64,000 nt of DNA from Tremella fuciformis. Lineage: Eukaryota > Basidiomycota > Tremellomycetes > Tremellales > Tremellaceae. Both the position numbers and the translations under genes were made by a program. The number at the start of each line of letters is the position of its first letter. The stretch's first letter is position 1. Below, piece after piece: positions 49,901 through 59,473 of the stretch. Location of the stretch: NCBI GenBank assembly GCA_032768795.1, contig CP136492.1:2294001-2358000 (forward strand), written 5' to 3'. The notes under the pieces are model-generated. The model was not told the origin of the DNA, searched no databases, and worked only from the letters and a program-made list of their open reading frames with translations.

Positions 49901-50908
49901 TGGGCTATCTTCATCCCTACGACAACTCGGCTCAACACGGCAGGCTTGGTCGACCTTGTCCTCGACAATGTGGTAGCGCAGCATGGGCTACCCACGAGCA
50001 TCATTTCGGATAGAGGAAGCAAGTTCACCAGCAAGCTTTGGGGTGCAATGTGCAGCACCCTCGGCATCAAGGTCAGCCTTTCGACGGCCTTCCACCCTCA
50101 GACGGATGGGCAGACAGAGAGGACAAATCAAGCCCTCGAACAATACCTGAGGATCTTCTGCGACTACAAGCAGGACAACTGGGCTACTCTCCTCCAGCGA
50201 GCGGCGTTCGCGTACAACAACTCAATGCATTCGGCAATCATGATGACGCCCTTTGAAGCAAACTTCGGCTATGCCCCAAGGTGGGCAGAATCCATCGTCG
50301 TCGAGGGAGAAGCTCGAGAGATCCCATCAGTCGTTGAGAAATTTGCCTCGCTCGAGGAGGTGCACGCCTTGTGCAAGAAGAACATCGAGCTCGCCAATGA
50401 GGCATACGCAAGAGGGTACAACGCCAAGCATCAGGAGGCCCCCGAGATGAAGGTAGGGGACCAAGTGATGCTGTCGATGGAGAACATACAAACTCGACGA
50501 CCTTCGAAGAAGCTCGACTTGAAATGGTGTGGACCCTATAGGATCATCGCAAAGGCGGGCAGCGCGTACAAGCTTGAGTTGCCCGACACAATGAAGGTCA
50601 ATCCAGTCTTTTCGGTGGACCGACTCAAGGTATTCGAGCCACCAACGCTCCCAGGACAAACATACGATCCGCCAGGGCCTGTGGAAGTCGACGAGGAAGG
50701 GGAATCATTCGAGGTGAAGAGGATCATCGACTCGAGGAAAAGGAGAGGGCGATTGGAGTACAAGGTGGAGTGGCTCGGGTATGAGGGAACGGATGAGGCG
50801 ACGACATGGGAACCGGCAGGGAACATTGATGGAGCCTGGGCGAGCATTGAGAAGTTCCACAAGGAGAACCCGGAGAAACCAGGAGGCCAAGCAGCAACCA
50901 GGGCCTAA
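46916..50908 (+). CDS. Ty3-I Pol polyprotein (read by -1 frameshift)
   Basis: Protease D-T-G-A-T near 47204; reverse transcriptase with Y-I-D-D at 48367-48378; RNase H (QTDASVYGWG near 48811); an unusual Asp/Glu/Gly repeat linker encoded by GAAGAAGGAGGA repeats at about 49285-49365; integrase zinc module H-x3-H...C-x2-C near 49617-49755; core D near 49829, D near 50010 and E near 50113; C-terminal chromodomain (YKVEWLGYEGTDEATTWEP near 50758-50815). The reverse transcriptase block usually read MPFGL(T)NAP is VVRDGLRNAP here; whether it still works is unknown. No stop or frameshift to 50908. The chromodomain places it among chromoviruses. Confidence 0.93.
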   Translation, partial: PKSLRDAENIREVQRPHQDILSATSPPHSPPNPPVSQSPLIPNLDEEAKDEKALVATDGIASDEEACICGEVCCLGREQAVVSGSVNQVDGVKVLLDTGATGNFVDSVFVERHHIPCYPLPRPRQLLLFDGKPSSAGQVEKGVTGTVKVLGGEGKEELGVTTLAGADVVLGYDWMKENGVILDAGRKKATRKRTGGKETNQENGPQNLDEVSRLSGTLETKAERRQGRRRSRRSKANSIELPFNRWEQNQGNTVELCGTVTEELSEKEAYIDVLPDYDEYELSPEEEAAVQHLVPERYHEYLEVFHPRRGVETLAPSREYDLRITLKPGADLRVAPLYSLNPDQMDALDKLLDRERKAGRIRPSNSPYGSPSFFVPKKAQGELRMVVDYRKLNEMTVPDAYPLPLISQVTDDLAKSRYYTKLDLPGAYQLLRMAPGHEKFTAFRTPRGMFESLVVRDGLRNAPSVFQHFLNEVLHEFLGKGVIIYIDDILIHAENLEELRRLTKAVLEALRKAGLFVKASKSEFEQTKVKFLGFIISHKGVEADSGYVEGVRNFPTPRNLHETRRFLGLASYYRRFVPQFSKLAGPLSHLTRKDIDFHWGDGQQWAFEEIKRRMSEAPVIAHFNPTFETIIQTDASVYGWGFIISQVNSSTGQEHPVAVESGAFSGAELNYTTTEKEFLAIVMAFKRRRHLLLQVTSTILTDHLNLTYWMEPQKLSPRVARWVDTLAGFSYKIVYRPGTKAAYPDALSRRADYIPQGKDAEPELVQALPSFDEESTVTSSLGYMLRALVEDEEGGEDEEGGEDEEEGEDEEGELRGLSRGELKEGQSGDEDLKDTLEELGELREEKRITKEENPRAWSLAKRLGLDEASKIKFDEDGLLRINGRLYIPDIKQARVKVMRDHHEGQLAGHPGVAKMLELVRREYCWLGLRRDVEKYVRGCAVCQRCKPVRQRPHGLLHSLEIADRPWSSISMDFIEELPASSGFNSILVVVDRLTKWAIFIPTTTRLNTAGLVDLVLDNVVAQHGLPTSIISDRGSKFTSKLWGAMCSTLGIKVSLSTAFHPQTDGQTERTNQALEQYLRIFCDYKQDNWATLLQRAAFAYNNSMHSAIMMTPFEANFGYAPRWAESIVVEGEAREIPSVVEKFASLEEVHALCKKNIELANEAYARGYNAKHQEAPEMKVGDQVMLSMENIQTRRPSKKLDLKWCGPYRIIAKAGSAYKLELPDTMKVNPVFSVDRLKVFEPPTLPGQTYDPPGPVEVDEEGESFEVKRIIDSRKRRGRLEYKVEWLGYEGTDEATTWEPAGNIDGAWASIEKFHKENPEKPGGQAATRA

Positions 50909-51031
50909 GTGAAGCAGCGACAGAGCATAGGCTGAGAAGCAGTGAGCGGTGAGAGACATACATGCGGCAAGATACAAGAGTCAAGACGGCAAAAGCAAGA
51001 AGCAAGAAGTAAGAGACAAGACAAGCTACGG

Positions 51032-52628
51032 TCAAGATGTTCCCTCGAGAAACTCCCCAAGTGTCAACTCGTCGAAGTTAACACCCAAGTCACCTGCGAT
51101 GTCTCGCGCCCGTGAGATAAAGTAGGTACGCATCGGTGCTTGAGTCTCTCGGCGAGCGAAGTGACTCAATTGAAATAACTCTTGCCACCGGCGGTCTGGG
51201 GCAGAGGTCGAGGTCATTGGAGCGGGTGGTGGTGGTGTTGGCGGCGGTAGCTGCATCATGGGAGGGGGTGGAGACCAGTGAGAAGTCCTTGATGGTCCGG
51301 CTTGAGGTACAGGATCGAGTCCGCCATCCCCTAGCCAACCCGTGCCAGCGTCATCCATCGGTTCCGGAGCAGGGGGAGGGAGCGGGCTCAGCCTACTCGT
51401 CGAGGTAGGATGCCCCGAGCGGAGCCTCTTGTGTGACAACGGTGACGAAATGGGCGAGGACGAAGAGCGAGCCCGACGTTTCTCTCTTCCCTTTCCCTTC
51501 CCTTTCTTCCCAGAAGCCTTGACCGTGCCCGCTAGGTCGATGTTGGCGAGGCCAGCAGCCAAGGTCGTCGACGTGGACCGGGCTGCAGCGAGTCGGCCGG
51601 AGCGTCGGGCGCCGGGCGTGACGGGCGAGGGAGACGTGCCGCGGGCGAAGGACACCTGACGACGCCGTGCCGATGACGAGGGGCCAGGAGTTACCGTGCC
51701 GAACGAGCAGGCCAGGGTGCCGCACGTTAGGCACTTCACTTTCTTGCCTTCCTCGACGATGCGACACGGGAGGTCGTCCGCGACACATGCCTCGCATCGC
51801 TCATCTCCCTCCAGGACTCGGATCGGCCGTGAACCCGCTTGTTGCTGAATGTCAGAGGATACCAAGTAGCTAACAATACTCACCCGGGCCCATGTCAGAG
51901 ATCTGTTGTATCCCCGCTGTCCTCGGTCGGGGTAGTGGGAGCCTACTGATCAGTTTGGGCGAAGCTTGCAGACTTTACTCACCAAAGAATGAACGGTCCA
52001 ATGGCTCTGACTCTGGGACCGGCAGTCCCCATCCTTTCTTCACATAGTATGCCTCCTCGGAGGCATTACGCGGGTCAAATCGCCGGCTAGGAGAAATCTC
52101 CTCCTCGGACAAGCTCGACGATGCCGGAGTGTCGGGCGCTAGCTCGTCCACATCAGCCTCTACATCCAACTCCTCCTCCCCCTCTTCCTGTGGGACATCC
52201 GCGGCGGGTGCCGCATCGCTGGGTAGCTCCGCAGCTTGTTCGTCGGGCGGTGGGATGACTCCGGCGGCGGGGAGTGGAACAGCCTCGTCGACTGTTGGGA
52301 TGTCGGCAGTCGTGGCGGCTTGTGTGGGGGATGGGAAGGGGGTACCTTCGGGTTGGGCGGTGCCGGCACGAGATGGGGATGGGTTGGACATCGAGTCGAC
52401 ACTGACAGTCTCAAATCGAGAATCGGTTTCTGTGCAGAGTGTTACTGACCCGTCTGAGTCAGAAGATGCCTCGTCTATAGTTGCCGTAGGGGTTGTAGAA
52501 GAAGGATAGGACAGCGCGTTGTCTAGAGAACTGCTGTCGAAGAGGATGTAGGGAGATGGAGGGGGCGAGCTTGTGGTAAAGGTGGATGCGTCGAGTGTTC
52601 TTGGCCTCGAGAGGTGTAGCCAGGACAT
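51032..52628 (-). CDS. Antisense six-cysteine gene of Ty3-I, 506 aa, three exons
   Basis: Exon 1 51983-52628, intron 51946-51982 (37 nt), exon 2 51884-51945, intron 51845-51883 (39 nt), exon 3 51032-51844; both introns GT-AG, and only this pattern gives one frame from ATG 52628 to the stop at 51032-51034. N-terminal 215 residues: Ser/Pro/Thr- and Asp/Glu-rich, disordered, very acidic near the end (activation-domain-like). Then EGDERCEAC starts the module C-x2-C-x6-C-x10-C-x2-C-x4-C-S-F. Then a basic Lys/Arg segment that could be a nuclear signal (KASGKKGKGKGREKRRARS), a Pro-rich region and a helical C-terminus. The gene lies 124 bp after pol, on the opposite strand. Two further copies (1-1419 and 7676-8492) keep the same splice sites. 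Function unknown; a regulator is inferred. Confidence 0.85.
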
Positions 52629-52974
52629 AAGGCGTGAGTTGAGGTTGATGGTGGGGATGAGAGCGCTGACGCCCTCTCCCCCCTCTGTTTATGTCGTTTT
52701 CGAGCATCCCGCGACATGGCGACGCCCTCGAGCAACACGAGGCTACCTCGACGACGGATTGGCAGTCCTTTCACCGTTTCCTTGACGACCGCTCGACGAC
52801 TTGTCGCCAGAGTTTCGCTCCCGTTACAAGCGACGTCATTCGACTGCTATCTCGACTCATGGATCGGCAATGCGGGTGTGCTCGACGAGGACGAGGACGA
52901 GGACGAGGATGAAGGCTGGAGTGGATGGAGATAGCGCGTGTCTCGCAGGAGCTCGACTTCAAAGGTGGGCAGAG

Positions 52975-53409
52975 TGTCACGACGGCCACGCCCTCGACGA
53001 CCTACGCACGTGACCGACACCTCTCACGTGGCCGACACGTGACCTACCTCGGGCTGGAGAACCTCGACGAGGGAGTAGACGTTGGATGAACGCGCGACGA
53101 CGGGAAGCAGGCGCAGAGTCATATAGGATGCCCCGGGCGCCCGTCGTAGTTCTTCAGCACTCTCTGATTGAGTCTCATGGATCACCATTGACGATCTCAC
53201 TCTCTCCGTGGCACGCAGCGTGGCTGAGTCGCACTCACGCTGTATCCTCGACGACCTTGTTACCTCGACGACCTTGTAACCTCGACGAGGATCCAACCTC
53301 GACGAGGATCCTACCTCGACATCCTCGTTTCTACCCCTTTATCCTTTATTCTTGACTCTGATATTGTGCGAGAGGGCCTCTGCCAACGGGAGAGCGCAGC
53401 ATCGTGACA
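52975..53409 (+). repeat. Ty3-I 3' LTR
   Basis: 435 bp, visually identical to the 5' LTR; followed by GAATG. Confidence 0.93.
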
Positions 53410-53414
53410 GAATG

Positions 53415-53922
53415 CCAGGTGACGCCAGGTGAAGTCAGGTGACGCCAGGTGACCCCGAGTGGAACTAGGAACCCAGGCCGGCCCGTACTGGCGCCAAGGT
53501 GGCACCAGCCCGGAGTCAGGTGGAGTGAGTGGCAACTCCAGGTGAAGGAGTTGCACCCACGGATTTGCCACCCAGCCCGTAGACATATATAAAGAGCCTA
53601 CTTCTTGATCCTTCTCCCCAAGGATCAATCTATCGCAAGTTACACCTAGTCTTAGAGCCTTGCACCAAGCCTCCCTTCGCTCGCTTCGTCTTTACCTTCG
53701 CTTGCCACGACGCCTATCTCCGTGGGATCCTTCGAGCACTTCGACCATCGACATCCACACCATGGCCTTCGTGGATTGTCGACTCTACTACGCCGTCCGA
53801 CCAAGCCACAGGTTCAGTGGTTGTACCCCCTTCGCCTTTGGTGCAACCCGGGCTTGCCACATTACGACTACCGCCGTCTACTCGTCGCCAGACCTCAAGG
53901 CCGCCGGGTTCAAGTCGTAACA
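53415..53922 (+). repeat. LTR-X copy 2, second part (internally deleted)
   Basis: Continues the LTR-X copy begun at 45176. Relative to the 1004-bp copy about 310 bp are missing where CCCGTAGA joins CATATATAAAG. Keeps a TATATAAA box at about 53586 and the TCGTAACA end. Confidence 0.8.
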
Positions 53923-53947
53923 CTCTTGCACTGACTAGCCGCATACC

Positions 53948-54618
53948 ATGTCATACCGGCCAGAGCCCAACAACTTCGAATTTTATGATCTGGAAGAGTT
54001 GCTGGGAGCCGGGAGACCAGTCCCATTGCACAATTGCTGGGTGGCGTGGGACGCTTTTGTCCAGTTTGCCCGAATTTGCCAGGACCTGGGACTGGTCTGT
54101 CTGTGCCCTTCACGCAACAATGTATTACTGAAAGACAGCTTGAGACGGCCTGCCAAGGCTGCCAATTTTTACCAAACTCGGACAGAAAGCATGAGGTAGT
54201 TGGGCTCGAAGTTGCGAGTCACACAATTTGTTTATGTCTAGCGGTGGTGGGCCCAACAGTGGTTGAGGGCGTTCCAGTTGGGGCGTCTTCCCATACAGCA
54301 GTCAGCACCCTGCACGGCTGAGTTTCACGCAATCAACAAGGCAAGGGGCCCTCTTCAGCTCGTACACAAACCTGTACATGAGAAAAGCTCGACTGGAGCA
54401 AGCCGAGAGGGACTTCAAGCAGGGCCTGGGCATGTTTCACGGGCTGGTGCTGCTTTGCAATTGCCTTCTGGCACTCATTGACAACCATTGCTTCGTGTTG
54501 GAAGACGGCTTGGGCTGGTGGAGCTGGCCCGTCAAGTACCTCCATCTGGTGCTGGCAGAGGTTGACCATCGATTTGCAGGTGCGCTTCCGAACACATCCT
54601 CACGATTTGAGAGCCGCC
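53948..54618 (+). pseudogene. Possible gene fragment, unrecognised
   Basis: ATG 53948 opens 83 codons with protein-like composition (NNFEFYDLEELLGAG ... WVAWDAFVQFARICQDLG). Further protein-like frames follow (WWAQQWLRAFQLGRLP near 54242; ARLEQAERDFKQGLGMF near 54385) that cannot be joined without a frame break. Cut at 54619 by a decayed Ty3-I LTR. No family recognised. Confidence 0.35.
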
Positions 54619-55191
54619 TGTCACAATGCTGCGCTCTCCCGTTGGCAGAGGCCCTCTTGCACAATATCAGAGTCAGGAATAAAGGATAAAGGGGTAGAAA
54701 CGAGGATGTCAAGGTAGCATCCTTGTTGAGGTTGGATCCTTGTCAAGGTTGGATCCTCGTTGAGGTTACAAGGTTGTCAAGGAAACAAGGTCATTGATGA
54801 TACAGGGTGAGTGCAACTAGCCACGCTGTGTGCCACGGAGAGAGTGAGATTGTCAATGGTGATACATGGGACTCAATCAGAGAGTGCTGGAGAACTATGA
54901 CCGGCGCACAGGATATTACCTCTGTGTAACAATGGTCATGGTCAAGGTCTTTCAAGGTGAGGAATAATATCCCAAAAGGATATTTGCGCCCAAAGTTCTG
55001 GTTAATCCTGAACTCGGTTCATCAAGGGTACCTTGGACGTGTTATGCCCATCATGACACTCAGCGTCCAGCCACCCTCCGCTCCCTCAATATCTAGTCCC
55101 TCATCAAGGTTCTCCAGCCCAAGGTCGGTCATGTGTTGGCCATGTGAGACGTGTTGATCATGTGTGTGGTCAAGGGTGTGGCCGTTGGACA
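54619..55191 (-). repeat. Old Ty3-I solo LTR with CpG decay
   Basis: Aligns with the reverse complement of the 435-bp LTR at both ends, but CCTCGTCGAGG-type motifs read CCTTGTTGAGG, CCTTGTCAAGG and similar, and CACGTG reads CATGTG. Almost all differences at these sites are C to T or G to A in CpG. A stretch of about 160 bp near 54905-55065 is unrelated to the modern LTR. Confidence 0.75.
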
Positions 55192-55194
55192 GTG

Positions 55195-55370
55195 GTATAA
55201 GGTCCTGTGGATAGAGATAGAGAGAGCGGGCGCAGCCATCTGTTAACACATGGGAGGCTGTACACCTTGTGGAGCGCAGAGACAGATTGACAGAGGACAC
55301 ATGTAAGAGGACCCATCAGTCGACGACCGGTGTAGCCCTGTGACAGATGGCTGGCTGCATACCATTGAAC
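55195..55370 (+). repeat. LTR-Z fragment
   Basis: Similar to 17200-17520 (reverse) and 56900-57060 around GGCTGTACACCTTGTGGAG ... AGAGGACCCATCAGTCGACGACCGG. Ends not defined. Confidence 0.45.
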
Positions 55371-55707
55371 CAAAAGGGCACAATGATCCAACTCATGGCT
55401 ACCCATGCTCAGATCCCAGCTTTATAGGCATTGGTTGTCAGGTGTCATGCACCTATTTGTGACATCATGACACTTCGTTAACTCTGAGTGATCACCAAGC
55501 CATCAGGATGTTAATGTCAATGGTTTGGTAATTGGGTGAAAGCTGGCGGCATATTGCCAAACAGAAACATACATATTGCCAAACATGAGTATTACCAAAC
55601 ATCTTTCCAAGGCAATCAAGGCAATATCTTCATGTTGCAATGAAACTACAAATTGGATCCTTTGACACTCAAGGCCAGATGACAGATGTCCATGCCCAGA
55701 TTTGTTG
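55371..55707. other. CpG-poor intergenic stretch
   Basis: AT-rich, with repeats of the word ATTGCCAAACA near 55555-55600. Upstream region of orphan gene C. Confidence 0.45.
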
Positions 55708-55715
55708 TATAAATA
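55708..55715 (+). promoter_or_regulatory. TATA box of orphan gene C
   Basis: TATAAATA about 130 nt upstream of the first in-frame ATG (55842). Confidence 0.5.
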
Positions 55716-55841
55716 GCAAGTGCAGTGAGATCAGGACAAGCAATTCCCCTCATCATCCTAGCTAGCATCTCCCATCATAGCCAAGTTGGATCATCCACAG
55801 TCAGGTCAGTAGACTTTGTGACATCTTCACACTATGATTAC

Positions 55842-56531
55842 ATGGCTAAGGCTCCAGGTATCAGTGAGCTTGTTGTCTTGGGCTCTGAGGTAGACACTAG
55901 AAACCCTCAGACAAGCTTTGAGTGGCTTCAGGAGGTGCACAGTTGCTTTGCAGACGAGTTAACATGGCTCAGAGAAAACATCCGAGGCAACATGCCAAGT
56001 GAAATTCACCAATTGCTCCAAGGGAACTCCAAGTGGGAGCAATCATCCACCAGTGTTGGTACAAGCCCAACCTATGTGCCAACAGAGGACAATCTATCAG
56101 GTATCTATGTTCATTTTCAGTGCTCCTGCAGGGTAACAAGTACTGCCACCTTTAAGAACGGCTCAACGTTCATTGACTGGTCTGTGAATGTTTCAGTTCT
56201 TTCAGAGGAGGCTGATCTTGACCTGGGTAGGCTGGAACGTCTTGGAATGGCACGGATTAGATTCTCAAGGGACAATGGGAGGACCACCTACCGTGCAACT
56301 CTGTACCCAAGTGGTCAGATTCAGGTTGTCTGCAACCTCAATGGGGAACTTCACGGGAAAGGGTGTTTCTATGTTGTTCCAGGAGCAAAGGGGGATAGAT
56401 ACACTTTAAGCTTCCCTTCAAATCAGTTCAGTTTGGAATCACAACAAAGCAGAGGACATTCCAGATCTGAACTTTGCCAGACTGTGAGAAATGTGTGGGT
56501 AGCAATGACGAGGCCTCCTAAAAACAGCTAG
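55842..56531 (+). CDS. Orphan protein C, 229 aa, function unknown
   Basis: Single frame from ATG 55842 (MAKAPGISELVV) to TAG 56529-56531. The frame is open further upstream but without an ATG. First half helical and acidic (FEWLQEVHSCFADELTWLREN); second half rich in beta-type alternation (IYVHFQCSCRVTSTATFKNG, TYRATLYPSGQIQVVCNLNG, GCFYVVPGAKGDRYTL), suggesting a compact beta fold. No signal peptide, membrane helix or known motif. CpG-poor and TATA-driven like orphan genes A and B; flanked on both sides by old LTR-Z fragments, so it may have moved with, or been bracketed by, repeats. Confidence 0.55.
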   Translation: MAKAPGISELVVLGSEVDTRNPQTSFEWLQEVHSCFADELTWLRENIRGNMPSEIHQLLQGNSKWEQSSTSVGTSPTYVPTEDNLSGIYVHFQCSCRVTSTATFKNGSTFIDWSVNVSVLSEEADLDLGRLERLGMARIRFSRDNGRTTYRATLYPSGQIQVVCNLNGELHGKGCFYVVPGAKGDRYTLSFPSNQFSLESQQSRGHSRSELCQTVRNVWVAMTRPPKNS

Positions 56532-56769
56532 GATGTTGCGGGTACTGCATGCCACAAAATTCACTGGACTTGAGTGTTATTGGAGGGCAGTGATACAGAC
56601 ACCCCTTTGTTGGTGTAGAAATGTTGCTACCCTACCACATGGATTTTGCACTGTCCAGCTTGCGTGTCATGTTGGCTATGTGTCCGTGATCACAAGCGCA
56701 TGCTTACAAATCTCCGCCCTTATCCAGCACGCGTGTCATCCACATGAGAGCCTTATTGATGCTGGAGCG

Positions 56770-57080
56770 CCTGGATCATTCTCAAGGAGCCTTGACAACT
56801 CTAGGGCATGAGCCTTGTCAAAGATGTTTCAACTAGAAGCCCAAAGCGGTACAGAGGAGGGGACAGGGTGATACGCGAACAGGCTTGCACCTGTAGATTG
56901 TTCTTAGCACAAAGGTGCTAAGTCCCATGTATGGAGATCGAGAGCGCAGCTGTGTTTTCAGCGCACAAGGGCCTGTAGGGTACACCTTCTTCTGGAGGGC
57001 AACAACGGTTTGGCAGACAGCATGTGCGAGAGGGCCACGCAGTTGACAACCGGCCTGGCCCCATCACATGCATGGAGTGA
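56770..57080 (+). repeat. Decayed LTR-Z
   Basis: Best match to the reverse complement of 17200-17520, from GAGCCTTGTCAA to GACAACCGGCCTGGCCC. Diverged. Confidence 0.5.
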
Positions 57081-57517
57081 GCGGTTGGCAAAGATCTGCC
57101 CCATATGGGGGGTCCAAAACGGGGTTAGTTGACGTAAGTGCGGAAAAAGCGGTAACTGTGTGAGATGCCAGACCCATTTGTGGGTTGTGATTCGCTCAAC
57201 CCCATTGAAACAACATCCGCAATTCCCCGCTCTGAAGGGGGAAGAAAGAGCCTGGCCCCTGTGAGAGCTGGGCTCATTGTTCACACATCTTAGTCAGGTC
57301 TGAGCCATGTCCAAGCCTGCTGCTGTGGCAAATCCCTGCTACTCCTCAGACTCCAAAGCAGACCCCATTGAGGTGGAGGTGCGATGAGATAAGGTGCACC
57401 ATGTGATCACTTCAGAGCTTAATCGTCTAGCATGTGATAACTTAGTGATGAGCTGAGGCAACAGCATGTTCAGCGATTGCGAAGCGCGTAGTCGCTCTGT
57501 TGTATTTGTGCCCCATC
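57081..57517. other. Intergenic, promoter side of the FAD oxidase gene
   Basis: No gene or repeat recognised. Composition shifts to the GC-rich host type near 57480. Confidence 0.45.
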
Positions 57518-59294
57518 ATGTCCGGTTTTTTGAAGCCTCATCCGCCGTCCACAGTGTCACACTGGATCGCCTCGGTGAGAGCCGGCAGCAGTTGGGGATA
57601 CCAGAGCTGATCTCAGAATCGCGGTCCTGACAGCCTGCACAACTTCAAGAGCAGCGAGGTCTTGCCGGACAAGGCGGACATCGTCGTTGTCGGCGGTGAG
57701 CCGGCCACAAGTGGGTGAGGCGATGAGCTGATGGGCAGCGGGAATCGCTGGTGCTCTACTCGCGTATCATCTCACGCACCCGGAAGACAAGCAACATGCC
57801 CTTCCGAAGGGATCGAGTATTGTCATTCTCGAGGGTGGCGAGGTAGCGAGCTCCGCTAGTCCGTCGCTCTTCCGCGTGTGCGTGGATAGAATCTCGCTGA
57901 CTTGCAGCTGGGCGCAATGGAGGGCACCTCGCTCCGCTCACTTTCATGCCGTGGGCCAAGCTCACCCGGCCGTTCGAACAAGGAGGAGCAGGTGTGACGG
58001 AGGATGAAGCACTGCAGATTGTGACGGCCGAATGGGACAACTACCGCCGGAACTGCGCCGTCATACATAAACATGGCCTGGCGGACAAGGTGGACCTGTG
58101 GGAGGGCAAGGCCATGACAGTCTACACGAGCAAGGAGCAGCTCGACCACTGCCTCGAGGCGCATGCGAAGTGGGCCAGAGCCCGGGAGGCAGCGGGCATG
58201 GCGGACTACTCGGAGAACCAGTTCTGGACCGATGCCGAGGAGGCGAAGAAAGTGAGTGCGATGCGAACACCCGGGCGATCCTGATGGTAGGTGAGTCGGT
58301 GCAAGGACGCTGTAGGGTGCTCGGCCAGGAATGCGGGCTCGGTGCACCCTCACAAGCTCACCACAGAGCTGCTCAAGCTCGCCCTTGCCTCGACAGACTA
58401 TCGCGTCTCGCTCTACACCAACACGCCCGTCCTCAGCCTGGTCGAGGGCGGCGTTAAGACGCCCAGCGGCATGGTGGCAGCAGGCAAAGTAGCCCTGTGC
58501 ACCAACGCGCACACGCCCCACCTCTTCCCCGCCGACAGCCCATTGCGCAAGATGATATACCCCGTCCGGGCACAGATGGGTCTCATCACGCCTACCCTGC
58601 CGTACTCGGGCACCAAGTCGCCTGCCACGTCGTACGGGTTTGACCAAGGGTACTTCATGACGAGCAAGGGCGGTATTGTGCTGGGCGCAGGGGCGATGGA
58701 TTACCTCGGTGCTGGCGTGGGCAAGCCGGAGGAGTTTGTGTGTAATGTGAGAGACTGGGAGCTGCTGCCTCACTGCGAGAAATGTGGGTGTTTTCCCACT
58801 CGTACTGCAGAAAAGGAGAGTTGACGGTGAGACCTGCGGGAGTTCTTGCCGAACACGATGACTGGCTGGAGCGAGGAAGCGCCTGGAGAGGGGTTGACCC
58901 GTACATGGACGGGTGTCATGGGATACACCATCGATCGTCTGCCATATATTGGGCCTATGCCTGAGCAAGACAGCGTCTACCTCGCTGCGGGCTTCAATGT
59001 GAGTCCCGTACCGGGCCATCTTCTGCATTGGCTGATGTTCAGGGGCATGGCATGAGCAGTGAGACGGGTCAGAAGTAGAAGGAATTGTGAGACTGATATT
59101 CAGCGACACATACCTGCTGCCGGGCCCTTGCCCGACAGATGGTGTCTTCCCAGTGGGACGAAGACTTTCCCTCGCCATACATCCTGACGCAGAAACGGCT
59201 CGACCGCAAGCTGAAGGACGACGACTACGTGTGGCTCGTCACGGGAAAGAAGAAACGCGAGCGTGAAGGCCAGGCGACGTGCGTTGTGATGTAA
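57518..59294 (+). CDS. FAD-dependent amine/amino-acid oxidase family (DAO fold), 483 aa, C-terminal CaaX
   Basis: Exons 57518-57574, 57617-57695, 57739-57858, 57908-58251, 58306-58783, 58832-58998, 59043-59058, 59104-59294; introns of 42, 43, 49, 54, 48, 44 and 45 nt. Uses FAD to oxidise an unknown amine, amino acid or similar substrate. Seen: N-terminal SHWIASNRGPDSLHNF, dinucleotide-binding DIVVVGAGIAG, ILEGGEVASSATGRNGGHL (flavin contact region of this fungal family), GCSARNAGSVHPHK, MGYTIDRLPYIGPMP and GFNGHGM near the C-terminus. Exon 7 is only 16 nt. The protein ends in CVVM before TAA, a farnesylation-type CaaX box after a Lys/Arg-rich stretch, unusual for this family; membrane anchoring is inferred. 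Confidence 0.9.
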
Positions 59295-59473
59295 ACCACC
59301 TGTCGGGTGTGAGTGGCTGTAGCCGTTGGGTTGTACACGAAGCATGGGCACGTTGTAGTAGATAAACACGATGCATCTATATCTTGATAAGAAATATAGA
59401 AGGGAGAGATCACATACGAGTACACCTAGCTATACACAATACGAAGGGTAGGGGAATTCGGTCGTCCGCTCTT

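Larger units (their letters stand above)
45363..53409 (+). mobile_element. Ty3-I chromovirus-type element, complete, 8047 bp
   Basis: LTRs 45363-45797 and 52975-53409 (435 bp each, indistinguishable by eye), flanked by GAATG at 45358-45362 and 53410-53414, where it entered LTR-X copy 2. Order: gag, pol (-1 frame), antisense six-Cys gene, purine-rich tract (about 52961-52974), LTR. All open frames appear intact, so it could be active. Copies B and C of the same family lie at the left of the window, and a decayed LTR is at 54619-55191. Confidence 0.95.

Noticed and set aside
57756..59178. Long minus-strand ORFs opposite the FAD oxidase
   Set aside because: The plus strand has eight exons with conserved oxidase motifs and consistent splice sites; the minus-strand frames are shadows.
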